The position numbers and the translations under genes are program-made. The notes beneath the pieces were generated by a model. It was not told the DNA's origin, made no database searches, and worked only from the letters and a program-made list of their open reading frames with translations. From Planctomycetaceae bacterium (GTDB taxonomy: Bacteria; Planctomycetota; Planctomycetia; Planctomycetales; Planctomycetaceae), in assembly GCA_029243145.1 (NCBI GenBank), contig JAQWSQ010000107.1, positions 1-55,710 of the forward strand: a stretch of 55,710 nucleotides of DNA, given 5' to 3'. Of this stretch, positions 11,391 to 20,722 are shown in pieces; position 1 is the first letter of the stretch; every line of letters begins with the position of its first letter.

Positions 11391-11526
11391 CGTCTATTTC
11401 CTTCTCACTATGTTCCCAAGTTTGTCGGGAGCGATGTATGTTTTTTGCAGGCTGGGACTGGTCCCGGCTCTTTGTGATTTCTGCCCAGTTTAAATTCGCT
11501 TCGCTTTTCTTACCCAGCCTGGTTCT

Positions 11527-14500
11527 CTAGTTCCGAGTCAGGGATTCATCCATGTTGAGCAACGTGGAAGCCACGATAGTCCATGCGGCATGCTCGACCG
11601 GGTCGAGCCCTTCCGGGTTCTTCGATTCTCCCAGACTGAGCAATTGCTGAGCGGCTTCGGAGTTCTCGCGAAAATGTTTCAAAGACTGTTGATAGAGCTG
11701 CATCAGGACACTTTTTTCCGTCGCGCTGGGAGGTCGTGCGACAGTCAACAGGAATCCTTGTTCGAGACGTTCGGCGGGAAGAACGCGACCCTCGCCCATC
11801 ATGCGGGCCGCTATCTGTCGCGAGGCTTCCACAAATTGTAGGTCGTTGAGCATCACGAGCGCTTGCAAGGGAGTATTGGTTCGCGGTCGATTGATGGTGC
11901 ATTTCTCACGAGTTGGAGCGTCAAAGATTTGCATGTTGGGTGGAGGCGCAGAACGTTTCCAATAGGTGTAAAGACTGCGGCGATACAACTTTTCGCCCTC
12001 ATCCGGTTTGAAGAGCGGTTTGCCGCTCAATCCAACTTCCGCCCACAAACCGGGTGGTTGATAGGGTTTCACGCCGGGGCCACCCATCTTCTCGTTGAGC
12101 ATTCCGCTGATCGATAACGCGTTGTCTCGGATGAACTCCGATTGCAAGCGAAACCGGGGTGACCGAGCCAACAAGACATTTTCGGGATCCTGTTTCAGCA
12201 AATCAGGAGTGACCCGCGAAGTCTGGCGGTAAGTATGAGACATCACAATTTGTTTGAGGAATCGCTGAACATCCCAGCCGTTCTCACGGAAGTCGACCGC
12301 CAGCCAATCGAGCAATTCGGGATGTGTCGGGTATTCGCCCTGTGCGCCGAAGTCCTGCGGAGTCGTGACGAGCCCTGTGCCGAACAACATTTGCCAATAT
12401 CGATTAACAGTCACCCGTGATGTCAGCGGATGCTCGGGAGCAAACAACCATTTGGCCATCCCTAACCGATTGGCCGGGAAGTCGTCAGGCATGGCCGGCA
12501 AGGCAGAAGGTGTTCCCGGTTCGACTTTTTGATCGGAGGGAGAATCATACTGCCCACGCATCAGCACGAAGGTCTCTCGTGGTTTTGGTTGATCGGTCAT
12601 GATCATGACCGTCGTGAGTGGTTTTTTCAATTCGATGATCTGTTGCTGCAATTTGTTCTGCTTGGCGGTCAGAGTCTGGAACTCTTGATCTCCATTATTC
12701 AGGTAATAATCAAACAAAGTCTTCTGTTGTTCTTCACTCCGTTTGTCGGTGGCGAGTTGCAGAAGAGAGAGAATCGGATCGGCGCCGGCGAGTTGTTTGA
12801 CTTCGGTTCCGCTGAGAACGCGGGGATAGAAACGAACGTCGTCTACTTCTCCTTTCAGTCGACCACTGGGGTGTCGACTTCCGACCAGCATACTTTTCTC
12901 GGTAATGATTGTCTTCGAAAGACGATCTTGCTCGACCGTCCATTCCCAATTCTCACCATTGACATATATTTTCACACCAGCCGCTTTAGAAGAGCCGTCG
13001 TAAGTCACCATGACATGTTGCCATTTGTCGGCTTCAAGAGCTTTCTTCGAATTCACTTTGATGGCGTTTGTGGGCCAGGTATTGATAATGTGAGGGGCAA
13101 TTTTTCCGCCGGTAATTAAACAATCGAATCCACGATAGGAATTCCCGTCGTCCATCCTCGCAATAAGTGCTCCCGATCCGTTTTTAGGAATCTTGACCCA
13201 ACCGCCGTAAGAGGCGGCATCAGTGCGCTCGAATCGTCCCTGATCACCTAGGTCAACATAGCTCGATCCATCCAGCTTGAGTCCTTTACCGCTACGTCCT
13301 TCCACCCATTCAAATTTCCCCTGAATGGTTCCCGGTTTTTCCGCGTTTGCCGCGTTGCCAACTTTGCTTCCGTCCCCTTCTTCGAAGGGAAGATGAACGG
13401 TCATGCCGACTGGTGTTGAACCGCTCGGATTCTCGGCGATCTCTTTTTCTTTCACCGTCAGCCATTCAGCATACGATGATTGTGCGGCCGTACGTCGATT
13501 GACGAGACTCTTTTTAACGCCTGCCAGTTCTGCTTCGGTTTTCGGAAGCTGTTCCTGTTTTTCGGGATCGGGGATTTCGAGTGTCGGCGTGGCATTCCCT
13601 TTTCGAGTTTGCATACCGCCATCGGAACTCATATTGAAAAACGCATAAAAGCGATAGTAATCTTCGTGCGAGATGGGATCGTATTTATGGTCGTGACATT
13701 GAGCACATTCCATGCTCATTCCCAACCAGACGGTCGAAGTTGTTTTCACACGGTCAACGACATATTCGACGCGGTACTCTTCTGCAATCGCTCCCCCTTC
13801 ATCGGTCGTGCCGTTATTTCGATTGAAACCTGCCAATACTTTTTCACTGATACTCGCTTCGGGAACAAGATCACCGGCGAGTTGCAGAATCGAAAACTGA
13901 TCGAAAGGCATGTTCTCGTTGTAAGCTTGGACGACACGGTCGCGCCATGCCCACATATCGCGCGGGCCATCCGCATGAAAAACACTGGTATCGCCATACC
14001 GGGCCGCATCGAGCCACATCACGGCCATCCGCTCTCCATAATGAGGCGACGAGAATAAGCGATCAACGAGTCGTTCGTAGGCGTTGGGTGATTGATCATC
14101 GACGAAGGCTTGCACTTCTGCGGGAGTCGGCGGTAAACCGGTGAGGTCGAAGCTCAAGCGACGGATCAACGTGCGGCGGTCGGCTTCGGGAGAAAGTGTC
14201 AATCCGTTCTCAAGTAGCTTCTGACCTATGAACTGATCGATAGGATTCTTCGCGGGAATTTCGGTCGTGACTTTTGGTGGCTCCGGCTTAACAGGAGTTA
14301 CAAACGACCAGTGATCACTCCACTCGGCTCCCTCTTCGATCCAGCGTTTGAACAGATTGATCTCTTTCGTGGTGAGTTTTTTGTTCGATTCTGGTGGCGG
14401 CATTTTCACGAACTCATCGTGACTCGAAATTCGTTCCCAAATCGCACTTTTCTCCAGACTGCCGGGAGCAAGGGCAAAGCTTCCGTCTCGATCAGCGAAC

Positions 14501-14685
14501 GCGGCCTCTTTGATGTCGAGTCGTAAGTCGGCCTCCCGATGTTCTTGATCGGGGCCGTGACAATGAAAACAACGATCAGACAAGATCGGTTTGATGTCGC
14601 GGTCGAAGTGGATTTTCGTGGATTGTGCCTGAACGCTTATTGTCGAGAGCAGCAGGCCAAAAGTGGAAATTAGAAAGTAGCGCAT
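11527..14685 (-). CDS. Planctomycete cytochrome / DUF1549 / LamG / DUF1553 protein (pair 2)
   Basis: The start at 14685 (1052 residues) is preferred because GAGAG lies 9 bases upstream; an ATG at 14694 is the alternative. After a signal peptide (FLISTFGLLLSTISVQAQ) comes the heme motif CFHCH in the planctomycete cytochrome domain, then a MPPPES segment. DUF1549 follows (FDLTGLPPTPAEV, CAQCHDHKYDP). A LamG-type concanavalin-like domain lies at about residues 425-610 (LKLDGSSYVDLGDQG, YGGWVKIP), which in other proteins binds sugars or proteins. DUF1553 is at the C-terminus (HPLTSRVTVNRYWQMLFG). It differs from the pair 1 protein mainly in the inserted binding module, suggesting different substrates. 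Confidence 0.9.
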   Translation of the reverse strand: MRYFLISTFGLLLSTISVQAQSTKIHFDRDIKPILSDRCFHCHGPDQEHREADLRLDIKEAAFADRDGSFALAPGSLEKSAIWERISSHDEFVKMPPPESNKKLTTKEINLFKRWIEEGAEWSDHWSFVTPVKPEPPKVTTEIPAKNPIDQFIGQKLLENGLTLSPEADRRTLIRRLSFDLTGLPPTPAEVQAFVDDQSPNAYERLVDRLFSSPHYGERMAVMWLDAARYGDTSVFHADGPRDMWAWRDRVVQAYNENMPFDQFSILQLAGDLVPEASISEKVLAGFNRNNGTTDEGGAIAEEYRVEYVVDRVKTTSTVWLGMSMECAQCHDHKYDPISHEDYYRFYAFFNMSSDGGMQTRKGNATPTLEIPDPEKQEQLPKTEAELAGVKKSLVNRRTAAQSSYAEWLTVKEKEIAENPSGSTPVGMTVHLPFEEGDGSKVGNAANAEKPGTIQGKFEWVEGRSGKGLKLDGSSYVDLGDQGRFERTDAASYGGWVKIPKNGSGALIARMDDGNSYRGFDCLITGGKIAPHIINTWPTNAIKVNSKKALEADKWQHVMVTYDGSSKAAGVKIYVNGENWEWTVEQDRLSKTIITEKSMLVGSRHPSGRLKGEVDDVRFYPRVLSGTEVKQLAGADPILSLLQLATDKRSEEQQKTLFDYYLNNGDQEFQTLTAKQNKLQQQIIELKKPLTTVMIMTDQPKPRETFVLMRGQYDSPSDQKVEPGTPSALPAMPDDFPANRLGMAKWLFAPEHPLTSRVTVNRYWQMLFGTGLVTTPQDFGAQGEYPTHPELLDWLAVDFRENGWDVQRFLKQIVMSHTYRQTSRVTPDLLKQDPENVLLARSPRFRLQSEFIRDNALSISGMLNEKMGGPGVKPYQPPGLWAEVGLSGKPLFKPDEGEKLYRRSLYTYWKRSAPPPNMQIFDAPTREKCTINRPRTNTPLQALVMLNDLQFVEASRQIAARMMGEGRVLPAERLEQGFLLTVARPPSATEKSVLMQLYQQSLKHFRENSEAAQQLLSLGESKNPEGLDPVEHAAWTIVASTLLNMDESLTRN

Positions 14686-14906
14686 GAAATACATCTCTCA
14701 TCTCGTCATCGGGAAGTTTGCTGAACGTTCGCAGGCAGGAATCACGAGGCGGGCAGCAATGATGCGGGAAGCTGTATCCACAAGAGAGTTCATCGCTGTT
14801 CTTTCAGTATATCCACCAATGCAATGGATTTCAAAAAAAACACGCTTTTCAGAGTCTCAGAGACCGCAACTTGAGGACTTGTAGGGTTTATGCGAGATTC
14901 CTGAAT

Positions 14907-15827
14907 TCAGGATCCGCTCATGTACCCTTGCAAAGTCAGCCATTCGGTCGCTCGCGCTGGCCAAGTATCGACATTCGATCCCTCAACCGGACGCATGCCG
15001 TATCCATGACCGCCGTTACTGTAAATGTGTAGCTCAGAAGGAATCTTGTGATGCTTCAATCGCTTATAAAACTCGATGCTGCTCAGAGAAGTGATCGGGT
15101 CGTCATGAGCGTGCGCCAGAAAGGTGGGAGGCGTCTTTTCATTGATCGTCACGAACTCGCGCAATTCTCCCTCACCATCGACTAATTGCCAAGGATAAAG
15201 CAGCAGGCTGAAATCAGGACGACACGAGACTCGATCAACATCATCAACGGACTTGTATTGACGTTGCTGAAAACGTGTCGTCACTAATGCCGCACATTGA
15301 CCACCCGCAGAGAAACCGAGGACTCCAATTTGATTAGGACTAAGACCCCACTCCTCGGCACGAGCGCGAACCAGCGAAACGGCACGCTGCCCATCTTCGA
15401 GCGGTCTGATCCACGAGTCGGGTTCTGACTTCGTTCGTTTCGTACGGTAATGGGCGACGATCACTGTCACGCCCAGCGGATTGAGCCAATCGGCAACTTC
15501 CGAACCCTCTTTGTCCATGACGACATAGTTATATCCACCGCCGGGAAACACGATGACCGAAGTCTTGTTCCGTTTTGCTTTGGGTGGTTGATAGACAAAC
15601 AACCGCGGGAAGGTGATATCTTTAATACGTGTCGCGGGAGAATTTTCAGCTGGTCGCGTGGGCAATGTTTCCCCGGTGCTCTTCACGGTCTCACCCGCCG
15701 GCAATGCGGACCACAGATCGATAATCGTATCGGGTTCGTGTGCGTCGCAGAGTGACAAATTTAATCCGATCAGGATGAGCGTGATCGAGGAAAGAAGACA
15801 GAAAGACGGGAGGATATGAGATCGCAT
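14907..15827 (-). CDS. Secreted alpha/beta-hydrolase (acetyl-esterase-like)
   Basis: 306 residues with an N-terminal signal peptide (residues ~8-29). The alpha/beta-hydrolase core shows an oxyanion-hole motif PGGGYNYV near 95-102 and a nucleophile elbow GFSAGG with Ser173. Likely acid residues are Asp242/Asp243 (HAHDDP) and the histidine is His274 (NGGHGYG). This arrangement is typical of carbohydrate esterases such as acetyl-xylan esterase and of the BD-FAE group, which remove acetyl or feruloyl groups from plant or algal polysaccharides. It stands just upstream of the cytochrome/DUF1501 tandem on the same strand (221 bases away), consistent with a polymer-processing locus, though substrate is inferred only. 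Confidence 0.85.
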   Translation of the reverse strand: MRSHILPSFCLLSSITLILIGLNLSLCDAHEPDTIIDLWSALPAGETVKSTGETLPTRPAENSPATRIKDITFPRLFVYQPPKAKRNKTSVIVFPGGGYNYVVMDKEGSEVADWLNPLGVTVIVAHYRTKRTKSEPDSWIRPLEDGQRAVSLVRARAEEWGLSPNQIGVLGFSAGGQCAALVTTRFQQRQYKSVDDVDRVSCRPDFSLLLYPWQLVDGEGELREFVTINEKTPPTFLAHAHDDPITSLSSIEFYKRLKHHKIPSELHIYSNGGHGYGMRPVEGSNVDTWPARATEWLTLQGYMSGS

Positions 15828-15866
15828 AAAGTGAGGCCTTGTTTTAAGACGAATCTCTCTCTCAGA

Positions 15867-16340
15867 TTACTCACTCTTCAGCTTAAATGACAACTGATTT
15901 TCACCAACCACGATTTCCGCTGTGAGACCAGAGCTTTTGGGGTCGGTGTATTTATTGGAGACTAGAGAGTCTCCACCGCCCATATAATTCATGTTCACCG
16001 GACCGGATGCCGAGGGGTCGGCTGCTTCGACCGACTCTCCTGAAGATGCTGCCTGTATCGCCACTCGCTGAGTTCCGATGGGCACGCCATCACCCGCCTC
16101 GTACGTCATGACTTCGACGATTTTTCCGTCGATAATTTTACCAGAAGCGGGACGGGTACTGTCTGATTCAAAAATAATCGCTCCCGCTTCAATCGGTTGA
16201 TCATCGAGCGTCACAGTTCCGGTAACCGTAGCGGTTGGCGAACGTTCGGGACCACCACCACAACCGGAGAGAACAACGCACAAAATAGCGACTGAGAGGG
16301 AATGCGTTAATGGTCGCAACACGGATGAATAATCAGTCAT
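15867..16340 (-). CDS. Small lipoprotein, carboxypeptidase-regulatory-like beta domain
   Basis: 157 residues from the ATG at 16340; a longer frame begins with TTG at 16385 and is less likely. The signal ends in a lipobox (CVVLSGC, Cys27). The mature part starts with a TGTVTLDDQPIEAGAIIF segment typical of the beta-sandwich domain found in many planctomycete lipoproteins (transthyretin or carboxypeptidase-regulatory-like). The gene follows the remains of a DUF1559 gene; such lipoproteins are repeatedly next to DUF1559 genes in this window, suggesting they serve the same surface structure. Function unknown. Confidence 0.75.
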   Translation of the reverse strand: MTDYSSVLRPLTHSLSVAILCVVLSGCGGGPERSPTATVTGTVTLDDQPIEAGAIIFESDSTRPASGKIIDGKIVEVMTYEAGDGVPIGTQRVAIQAASSGESVEAADPSASGPVNMNYMGGGDSLVSNKYTDPKSSGLTAEIVVGENQLSFKLKSE

Positions 16341-16386
16341 AGAATCGTTTTCTGAGAAGGAGAATAAGGTCAAAGAAATGGGCAAG

Positions 16387-16684
16387 CTAGAAGTTGCCGA
16401 TCACTTGTCCTCCCTCACGCGAGGCCAAGGCTCGATAGGTTGTCCCATCGATAAGTCCCCACTCCTGAGTGGAAGCGACCACAGGGGAGAATGTTCGTGG
16501 TGTCATGATAATTGTGCAAAGCCAGTCCGAGCTGTTTCATATTGTTCTTACACGACGAACGTCGAGCCGCTTCGCGAGACTGTTGCACGGCGGGTAACAG
16601 CAAAGCAACCAGCACTGCGATAATCGCAATGACAACAAGCAGTTCGATCAGAGTAAATCCACGTCGGAGATGTCGTTGATTCAT
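16387..16684 (-). pseudogene. DUF1559 prepilin-like gene with large internal deletion
   Basis: The N-terminal ~60 residues are a normal type IV-pilin-like leader ([19 protein letters not shown]) and DUF1559 head ([17 protein letters not shown]). The frame then stops at 16415. In another frame the DNA continues as [16 protein letters not shown] then QVIGNF and a stop at 16387-16389, which is the usual DUF1559 C-terminus. Intact family members have about 300-370 residues, so roughly 240 codons between head and tail are missing and the junction (about 16440-16480) is out of frame. It may still make an 89-residue truncated prepilin from 16684 to 16415, but it is best treated as a pseudogene. A ribosome site (AGG) lies 8 bases before the ATG. 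Confidence 0.85.
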
Positions 16685-16851
16685 GATTAGCCTATAAAAA
16701 CTAAAGACTCGAGAGCGATATTAGCCAGCGAAAAATGATCTACACATAAACATCCATCAATGCAAAATACTCGATCCCCTCCCACATAGCAAATATAATT
16801 GAGGCTCGATGTGGGGAAACGTCGCGAAATCCCAAGCGGGTAGAAATCGAG

Positions 16852-17022
16852 TCAGCGTTCTTTCGCCATTTTCACTGGAACCAGCCGTAGGTCGTCCAAA
16901 CCGAACATATATTCTTTGACGGCTTTAGGGTTAGCGCCCACGATTTCTAAAGACAGCTTGTGCGTTCCTGCTGAAAATTCATGGGAACCATACGTCAGGA
17001 CTCCGGTTGTATGATGGGGTGA
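16852..17022 (-). pseudogene. C-terminal remnant of a secreted planctomycete protein
   Basis: About 56 codons read without interruption on the minus strand and end in a TGA at 16852-16854. The peptide includes TYGSHEFSAGTHKLSLEIVG and YMFGLDDLRLVPV. This is the kind of terminal beta-sandwich segment seen at the ends of large secreted planctomycete proteins. It has no start codon of its own: the frame is closed upstream by the stop of the membrane-protein gene (17032-17034), with which it is in phase. It is therefore most likely the leftover 3' end of a lost gene. The parent family is not certain. Confidence 0.6.
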
Positions 17023-17031
17023 GTTTTCTGA

Positions 17032-19293
17032 TCATGGACTTTGTAGCTGTCGAAGGTACGTAGATCTTATTGGCGTCAATACTGATTGTGGTTGAATCGA
17101 TTCACTCTGACTCAAGGCTTCGATGGCAACTTCCCGATCGCCTACCTCGATGGCGATACAACCAAGATAGAACAATAATTCCGATTTCAACCGAGGTGCC
17201 AGATTCGCATCTTGGCTAACCTCATAAAATGATTTCGCCTTATCTTCCAATGAGTCGTGTTGAGCCGTCAGGAATACTTCATAAAATGGGCGCACTTCTG
17301 AGCTTACCTGACTGAGACTTTTTTCTGCTGCATCCATCCGACCCAGACGCAAATTATTTCTAAGAATTTCTTCTGCAGATTGCTCGATCGGCTTAGAAGT
17401 CTTGGGGGATCTCTGCTCATCGATGTCACTGGTCACTGATGAATCGGAGAATAATTCTAGAAAATGATCGCCGTATATGCCTTCACAACCGCGTTTCAAC
17501 GAGGCAACTTCTTGAGGAAACCATTGATTATTTTGGGAAAGTTGATGGATCAGAATGGAAGCACGAGATTCGTCGATCAATGAGTGATGTCCGGTATTTC
17601 GATAGACTCTGTGTGCGAGTTCAAGATATGACCACGCTTTCACTTTACGATTTTGAACCGAGTCTTCGTCAGCCAACAACCTGAGAGCTGCATACGGAAG
17701 TCGAATGGCACTCAGTATCTCAGAAACGCAATTTCTATCACTTGGGAACGATGCGACGATGCTATTGGTGTTGTTGGCAGGAAATTGATCGATCGGCCAT
17801 TCCATCCCCAGAAACGTATGAGCGGCCTGTTGGATTTGCCCACGATTCGCAGAATTGTCCAAGTTTCCGAAGTAGGCCGATTCCGCATCTATGCCCATCA
17901 TTTTCCAACGCTGGCTTAGAGACAAGTTCCGTATTGATTCGCTATCTCGGCTGTCTGCTACGAGCAGTGAGGGATTCCAAGATTCGATGTGATGTGAGTA
18001 TCCGCCAAATTTCTGGTCTGTTCGGAAATATGGTAACGATCTCATCTCTTTGAGATCTCTCACGAGTGCTGCATACTCTTGATAATTTGATCTATGTAAT
18101 TCCCAGCGATCATCAATGACCAGCTGATACTTTTCTGCAAGACGCGGGTTCTGCCACACTGACGAACGATCGAGGTTGAAAAGTATGACGCCTCCATGTG
18201 ATCTCCACAGAGCAGGGTCGATTCGGTGATTGGGCACCGTTCCTCCGCTCACAAAAGTTAGCAGCAAGCTTCCTGGCCTGAACAAGACCATCAAGGCAAA
18301 CAAAATTAAAAAAGAGGTTGCCAGCAGGTATCGACCAACATATCGAGAGGGCGCGGCTTGAGAGGCATTCTCACAAGGAGCAATCATGCACAGTCCAACG
18401 GCAGCGGTACTCAGCCACAGATAATAGGAACAAAAGACTCCCAACAGTGTGAAGACGAGCATGCATAATCCATATTGCCTTACTCTTTCTGCTGATTTGA
18501 GTACCAATATCCAGCAAACAAACATCGCAGAGAGCAACAATAAATTCGGCCAAGCAGAGAGGTCAAGTGAAAAGGAAGGCCGTAGAGAATCCAGTACTCC
18601 CGGATAGACACCGACGTTCAACCAATTGATCGACCGAAATAACGTGATACAGAATCCGTTGTGGAAACATCCGATGACGATGGCCACTAGAGACAGGCAA
18701 GACGACCACATCACCGAACGAGAAATATTATTTCTCGTTCGTGTTCGGCACATGGGTGGAAGTACGAGAGATCCCCAAAAGAAAAAAACGAGACCGTATT
18801 CCAGAGTTGTCAGAATGGTGAGTATAAAAAGAAACGCCGGTATCCAGCCAACGACCACGTATTGACTTCGTCGTGAGAGGAAAATGAAGTAAGTAATAAG
18901 TCCCAGGAGAATGCAGGGGATGACATGAATGTCTCGCAGCCCGATACTTAACGCAGCCACAATCAATATGGTTGCACCGCTACCCCACACTCTGGCAAGC
19001 TGTTGTGCAAATACTGCGATGATCAACGAACTCATCAAAGCCATCACAACCCATTGAGAAGAACCCCAAGCTCGGGTGTACTCAAAATGCGCGAAAGGAA
19101 TATGCCAGTCACCTGGCTCACTGAGAATCGTTTGACTTGTTACCGGTATCAAGGTTGATCGGCTTCCAGGATCAGCTGATTGGAAACCGCTCATCAGTGA
19201 GATTGACAATATCCACCAGATGACTGGAACCCGATAGCCTCGCCTCGGGCGACTCACTTCATGTCCGGTCTGGCTCCTGGTGTTCAGAGACAT
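17032..19293 (-). CDS. Polytopic membrane protein with C-terminal TPR-like domain
   Basis: 753 residues. The N-terminal ~340 residues hold about nine or ten hydrophobic segments (for example near 24-40, 84-102, 106-140, 149-180, 190-212, 245-300 and 320-345). The C-terminal ~400 residues are soluble, with helical TPR-like pairs near the end (ELLFYLGCIAIEVGDREVAI). A central stretch, KYQLVIDDRWELH, sits where some bacterial TPR-bearing glycosyltransferase-like membrane proteins have an I-D-G-R type motif, so a GT-C-like enzyme is one possibility; no catalytic motif is certain. It begins 3 bases after the stop of the seven-heme cytochrome gene, so the two are translationally linked. A role in assembling or anchoring the cytochrome is inferred from this context only. 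Confidence 0.75.
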   Translation of the reverse strand: MSLNTRSQTGHEVSRPRRGYRVPVIWWILSISLMSGFQSADPGSRSTLIPVTSQTILSEPGDWHIPFAHFEYTRAWGSSQWVVMALMSSLIIAVFAQQLARVWGSGATILIVAALSIGLRDIHVIPCILLGLITYFIFLSRRSQYVVVGWIPAFLFILTILTTLEYGLVFFFWGSLVLPPMCRTRTRNNISRSVMWSSCLSLVAIVIGCFHNGFCITLFRSINWLNVGVYPGVLDSLRPSFSLDLSAWPNLLLLSAMFVCWILVLKSAERVRQYGLCMLVFTLLGVFCSYYLWLSTAAVGLCMIAPCENASQAAPSRYVGRYLLATSFLILFALMVLFRPGSLLLTFVSGGTVPNHRIDPALWRSHGGVILFNLDRSSVWQNPRLAEKYQLVIDDRWELHRSNYQEYAALVRDLKEMRSLPYFRTDQKFGGYSHHIESWNPSLLVADSRDSESIRNLSLSQRWKMMGIDAESAYFGNLDNSANRGQIQQAAHTFLGMEWPIDQFPANNTNSIVASFPSDRNCVSEILSAIRLPYAALRLLADEDSVQNRKVKAWSYLELAHRVYRNTGHHSLIDESRASILIHQLSQNNQWFPQEVASLKRGCEGIYGDHFLELFSDSSVTSDIDEQRSPKTSKPIEQSAEEILRNNLRLGRMDAAEKSLSQVSSEVRPFYEVFLTAQHDSLEDKAKSFYEVSQDANLAPRLKSELLFYLGCIAIEVGDREVAIEALSQSESIQPQSVLTPIRSTYLRQLQSP

Positions 19294-19296
19294 TTT

Positions 19297-20406
19297 TTAC
19301 TGATCGACTTGGAGAGAGGATTCACGTATACGGATCCAATGATCCGTGAATTCAATGTGTTCAAAGACTTTGACTTTGGGCATATGGCATTGAAGGCAAT
19401 CGTCTCGATGGCCTCCAGAACAAATGACTTTCTGAGTGGATGATCCATCGTGACATTGAACACACTGCCATATTCCCAAAGAGTTTTGGGAACTTAAAGG
19501 TCGATGTGGATCATGGCAAGTGATACAGGTCATCTTTGGAGAATTGAGAAAACAAGGAGATTGCACGAGTCCGACTGGTTGAAATCGGACGATTTCAGGA
19601 TTGCCGGGTCTGATGTCTTTGGGGTCTTGGTCTTCCGCAATCCGATGGCATTCCCCACATCGCTTAATGGATTCCATTTGATTGGCGGTTTGCCAGAATC
19701 CTTCTTGAACCTCGCCATCGGATTCGACATGAGCTTGACGAGGGCCGTGACAACGTTGACAAGTGACACCCGGATGAATGGCATTGTAGTTAACGTAGCT
19801 CTCAGTTTCAGGCAACACTGTTGAGTGGCAAGCAAAACAGCGGCGAGCTTTGGGGGCATCAAAGAGAGTCCCGAGAGCTCCGAAATATCCACCACTCTTT
19901 TCCACAAATTGACCCGGTGAGATTCCGAATGCGTCGGCTTGGTGGTACCAAGTCCAACGAAACTCAACCAAGTCTCGCTGACCCCGGGCATCGGGTATTG
20001 TCCCCACCCAAGTATGCGCATGGGTACCTGAACCGAAACACCAATCCAGTTTCAGTCTTCGAGTATCCGCACCAGTCCCACTCACAACTTCCACATCTTG
20101 GTGAGACAGATCAACTTTGAGTGTCTGGTCGTACTCAGAAACAGAATCGCGAAATGCTTTTAGTAGCTCTTGAGACCTGGGATCCTCAATCTTCCGCAAA
20201 GTTTGAGCGTGATCCGTTTGAAGAAACATTTCAGACTGCTCAAAATGACAATCCGCGCAAGCATTTTCATCGGCCCAACCAACTGAAATTGAAGATTGGG
20301 GATGGAGAGCAAATTCATCGTTGCGCTGATCTCGCACGGAGCTTAGAGCGGCCAGTCCCAGAAAACAAAGCGCTGGAACTGCATACCGCGCCCAAGAGGT
20401 CAGCAT
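19297..20406 (-). CDS. Seven-heme c-type cytochrome
   Basis: 369 residues with an N-terminal signal or anchor (about residues 7-24). Seven CxxCH heme-binding motifs begin at Cys50, 190, 216, 250, 294, 315 and 337; the last reads CLQCHMPK, typical of cytochrome c554-related multiheme proteins. A CSGGH sequence at 329-333 resembles a heme motif lacking its second cysteine. The ~135 residues between the first and second motifs include a tryptophan- and histidine-rich part (WYHQADAFGISPG) that may form a catalytic or docking domain. Such proteins carry electrons in the periplasm or at the surface. GAGG 8 bases before the ATG supports the start. It is upstream of, and 3 bases from, the membrane/TPR protein gene. 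Confidence 0.9.
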   Translation of the reverse strand: MLTSWARYAVPALCFLGLAALSSVRDQRNDEFALHPQSSISVGWADENACADCHFEQSEMFLQTDHAQTLRKIEDPRSQELLKAFRDSVSEYDQTLKVDLSHQDVEVVSGTGADTRRLKLDWCFGSGTHAHTWVGTIPDARGQRDLVEFRWTWYHQADAFGISPGQFVEKSGGYFGALGTLFDAPKARRCFACHSTVLPETESYVNYNAIHPGVTCQRCHGPRQAHVESDGEVQEGFWQTANQMESIKRCGECHRIAEDQDPKDIRPGNPEIVRFQPVGLVQSPCFLNSPKMTCITCHDPHRPLSSQNSLGIWQCVQCHDGSSTQKVICSGGHRDDCLQCHMPKVKVFEHIEFTDHWIRIRESSLQVDQ

Positions 20407-20486
20407 GAGTGTCGCCTCAATAAATCACTAGACAATGGAAAGGGCACAGCTCTCCCACATCCATTCACAAGGACGCCGACCCAGAG

Positions 20487-20669
20487 CTATTCGACATTAT
20501 CGGGATTTGCGGCATTTTCTTGGTCCATTTCATCCTCAGAGAGCTCCGCTGGTTCTTCGGTCGCGGCCGCATCACCTTCTGGTGGGGCACCTTCATCCAT
20601 GACACCATCACCACAACCGGTTAAGAGAAAGAGGTTCAAGCTCAAACAAAATCCAATAAATAATTTCAT
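20487..20669 (-). CDS. Very small acidic lipoprotein
   Basis: 60 residues from the ATG at 20669 (an upstream start at 20690 is less likely). The signal ends with a lipobox (FLLTGC). The mature ~40 residues are disordered and strongly acidic (many Glu and Asp, e.g. EEPAELSEDEMDQ) with no domain. It lies between a DUF1559 gene and the multiheme cytochrome gene on the same strand. Its role is unknown; its acidity and lipid anchor would allow it to be a small adaptor at a membrane surface. Confidence 0.65.
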   Translation of the reverse strand: MKLFIGFCLSLNLFLLTGCGDGVMDEGAPPEGDAAATEEPAELSEDEMDQENAANPDNVE

Positions 20670-20722
20670 AGTTGCACATCCATAAATCAAAGTGTCATTA
20701 TCGGCTCATACTTTAAGAAAGT

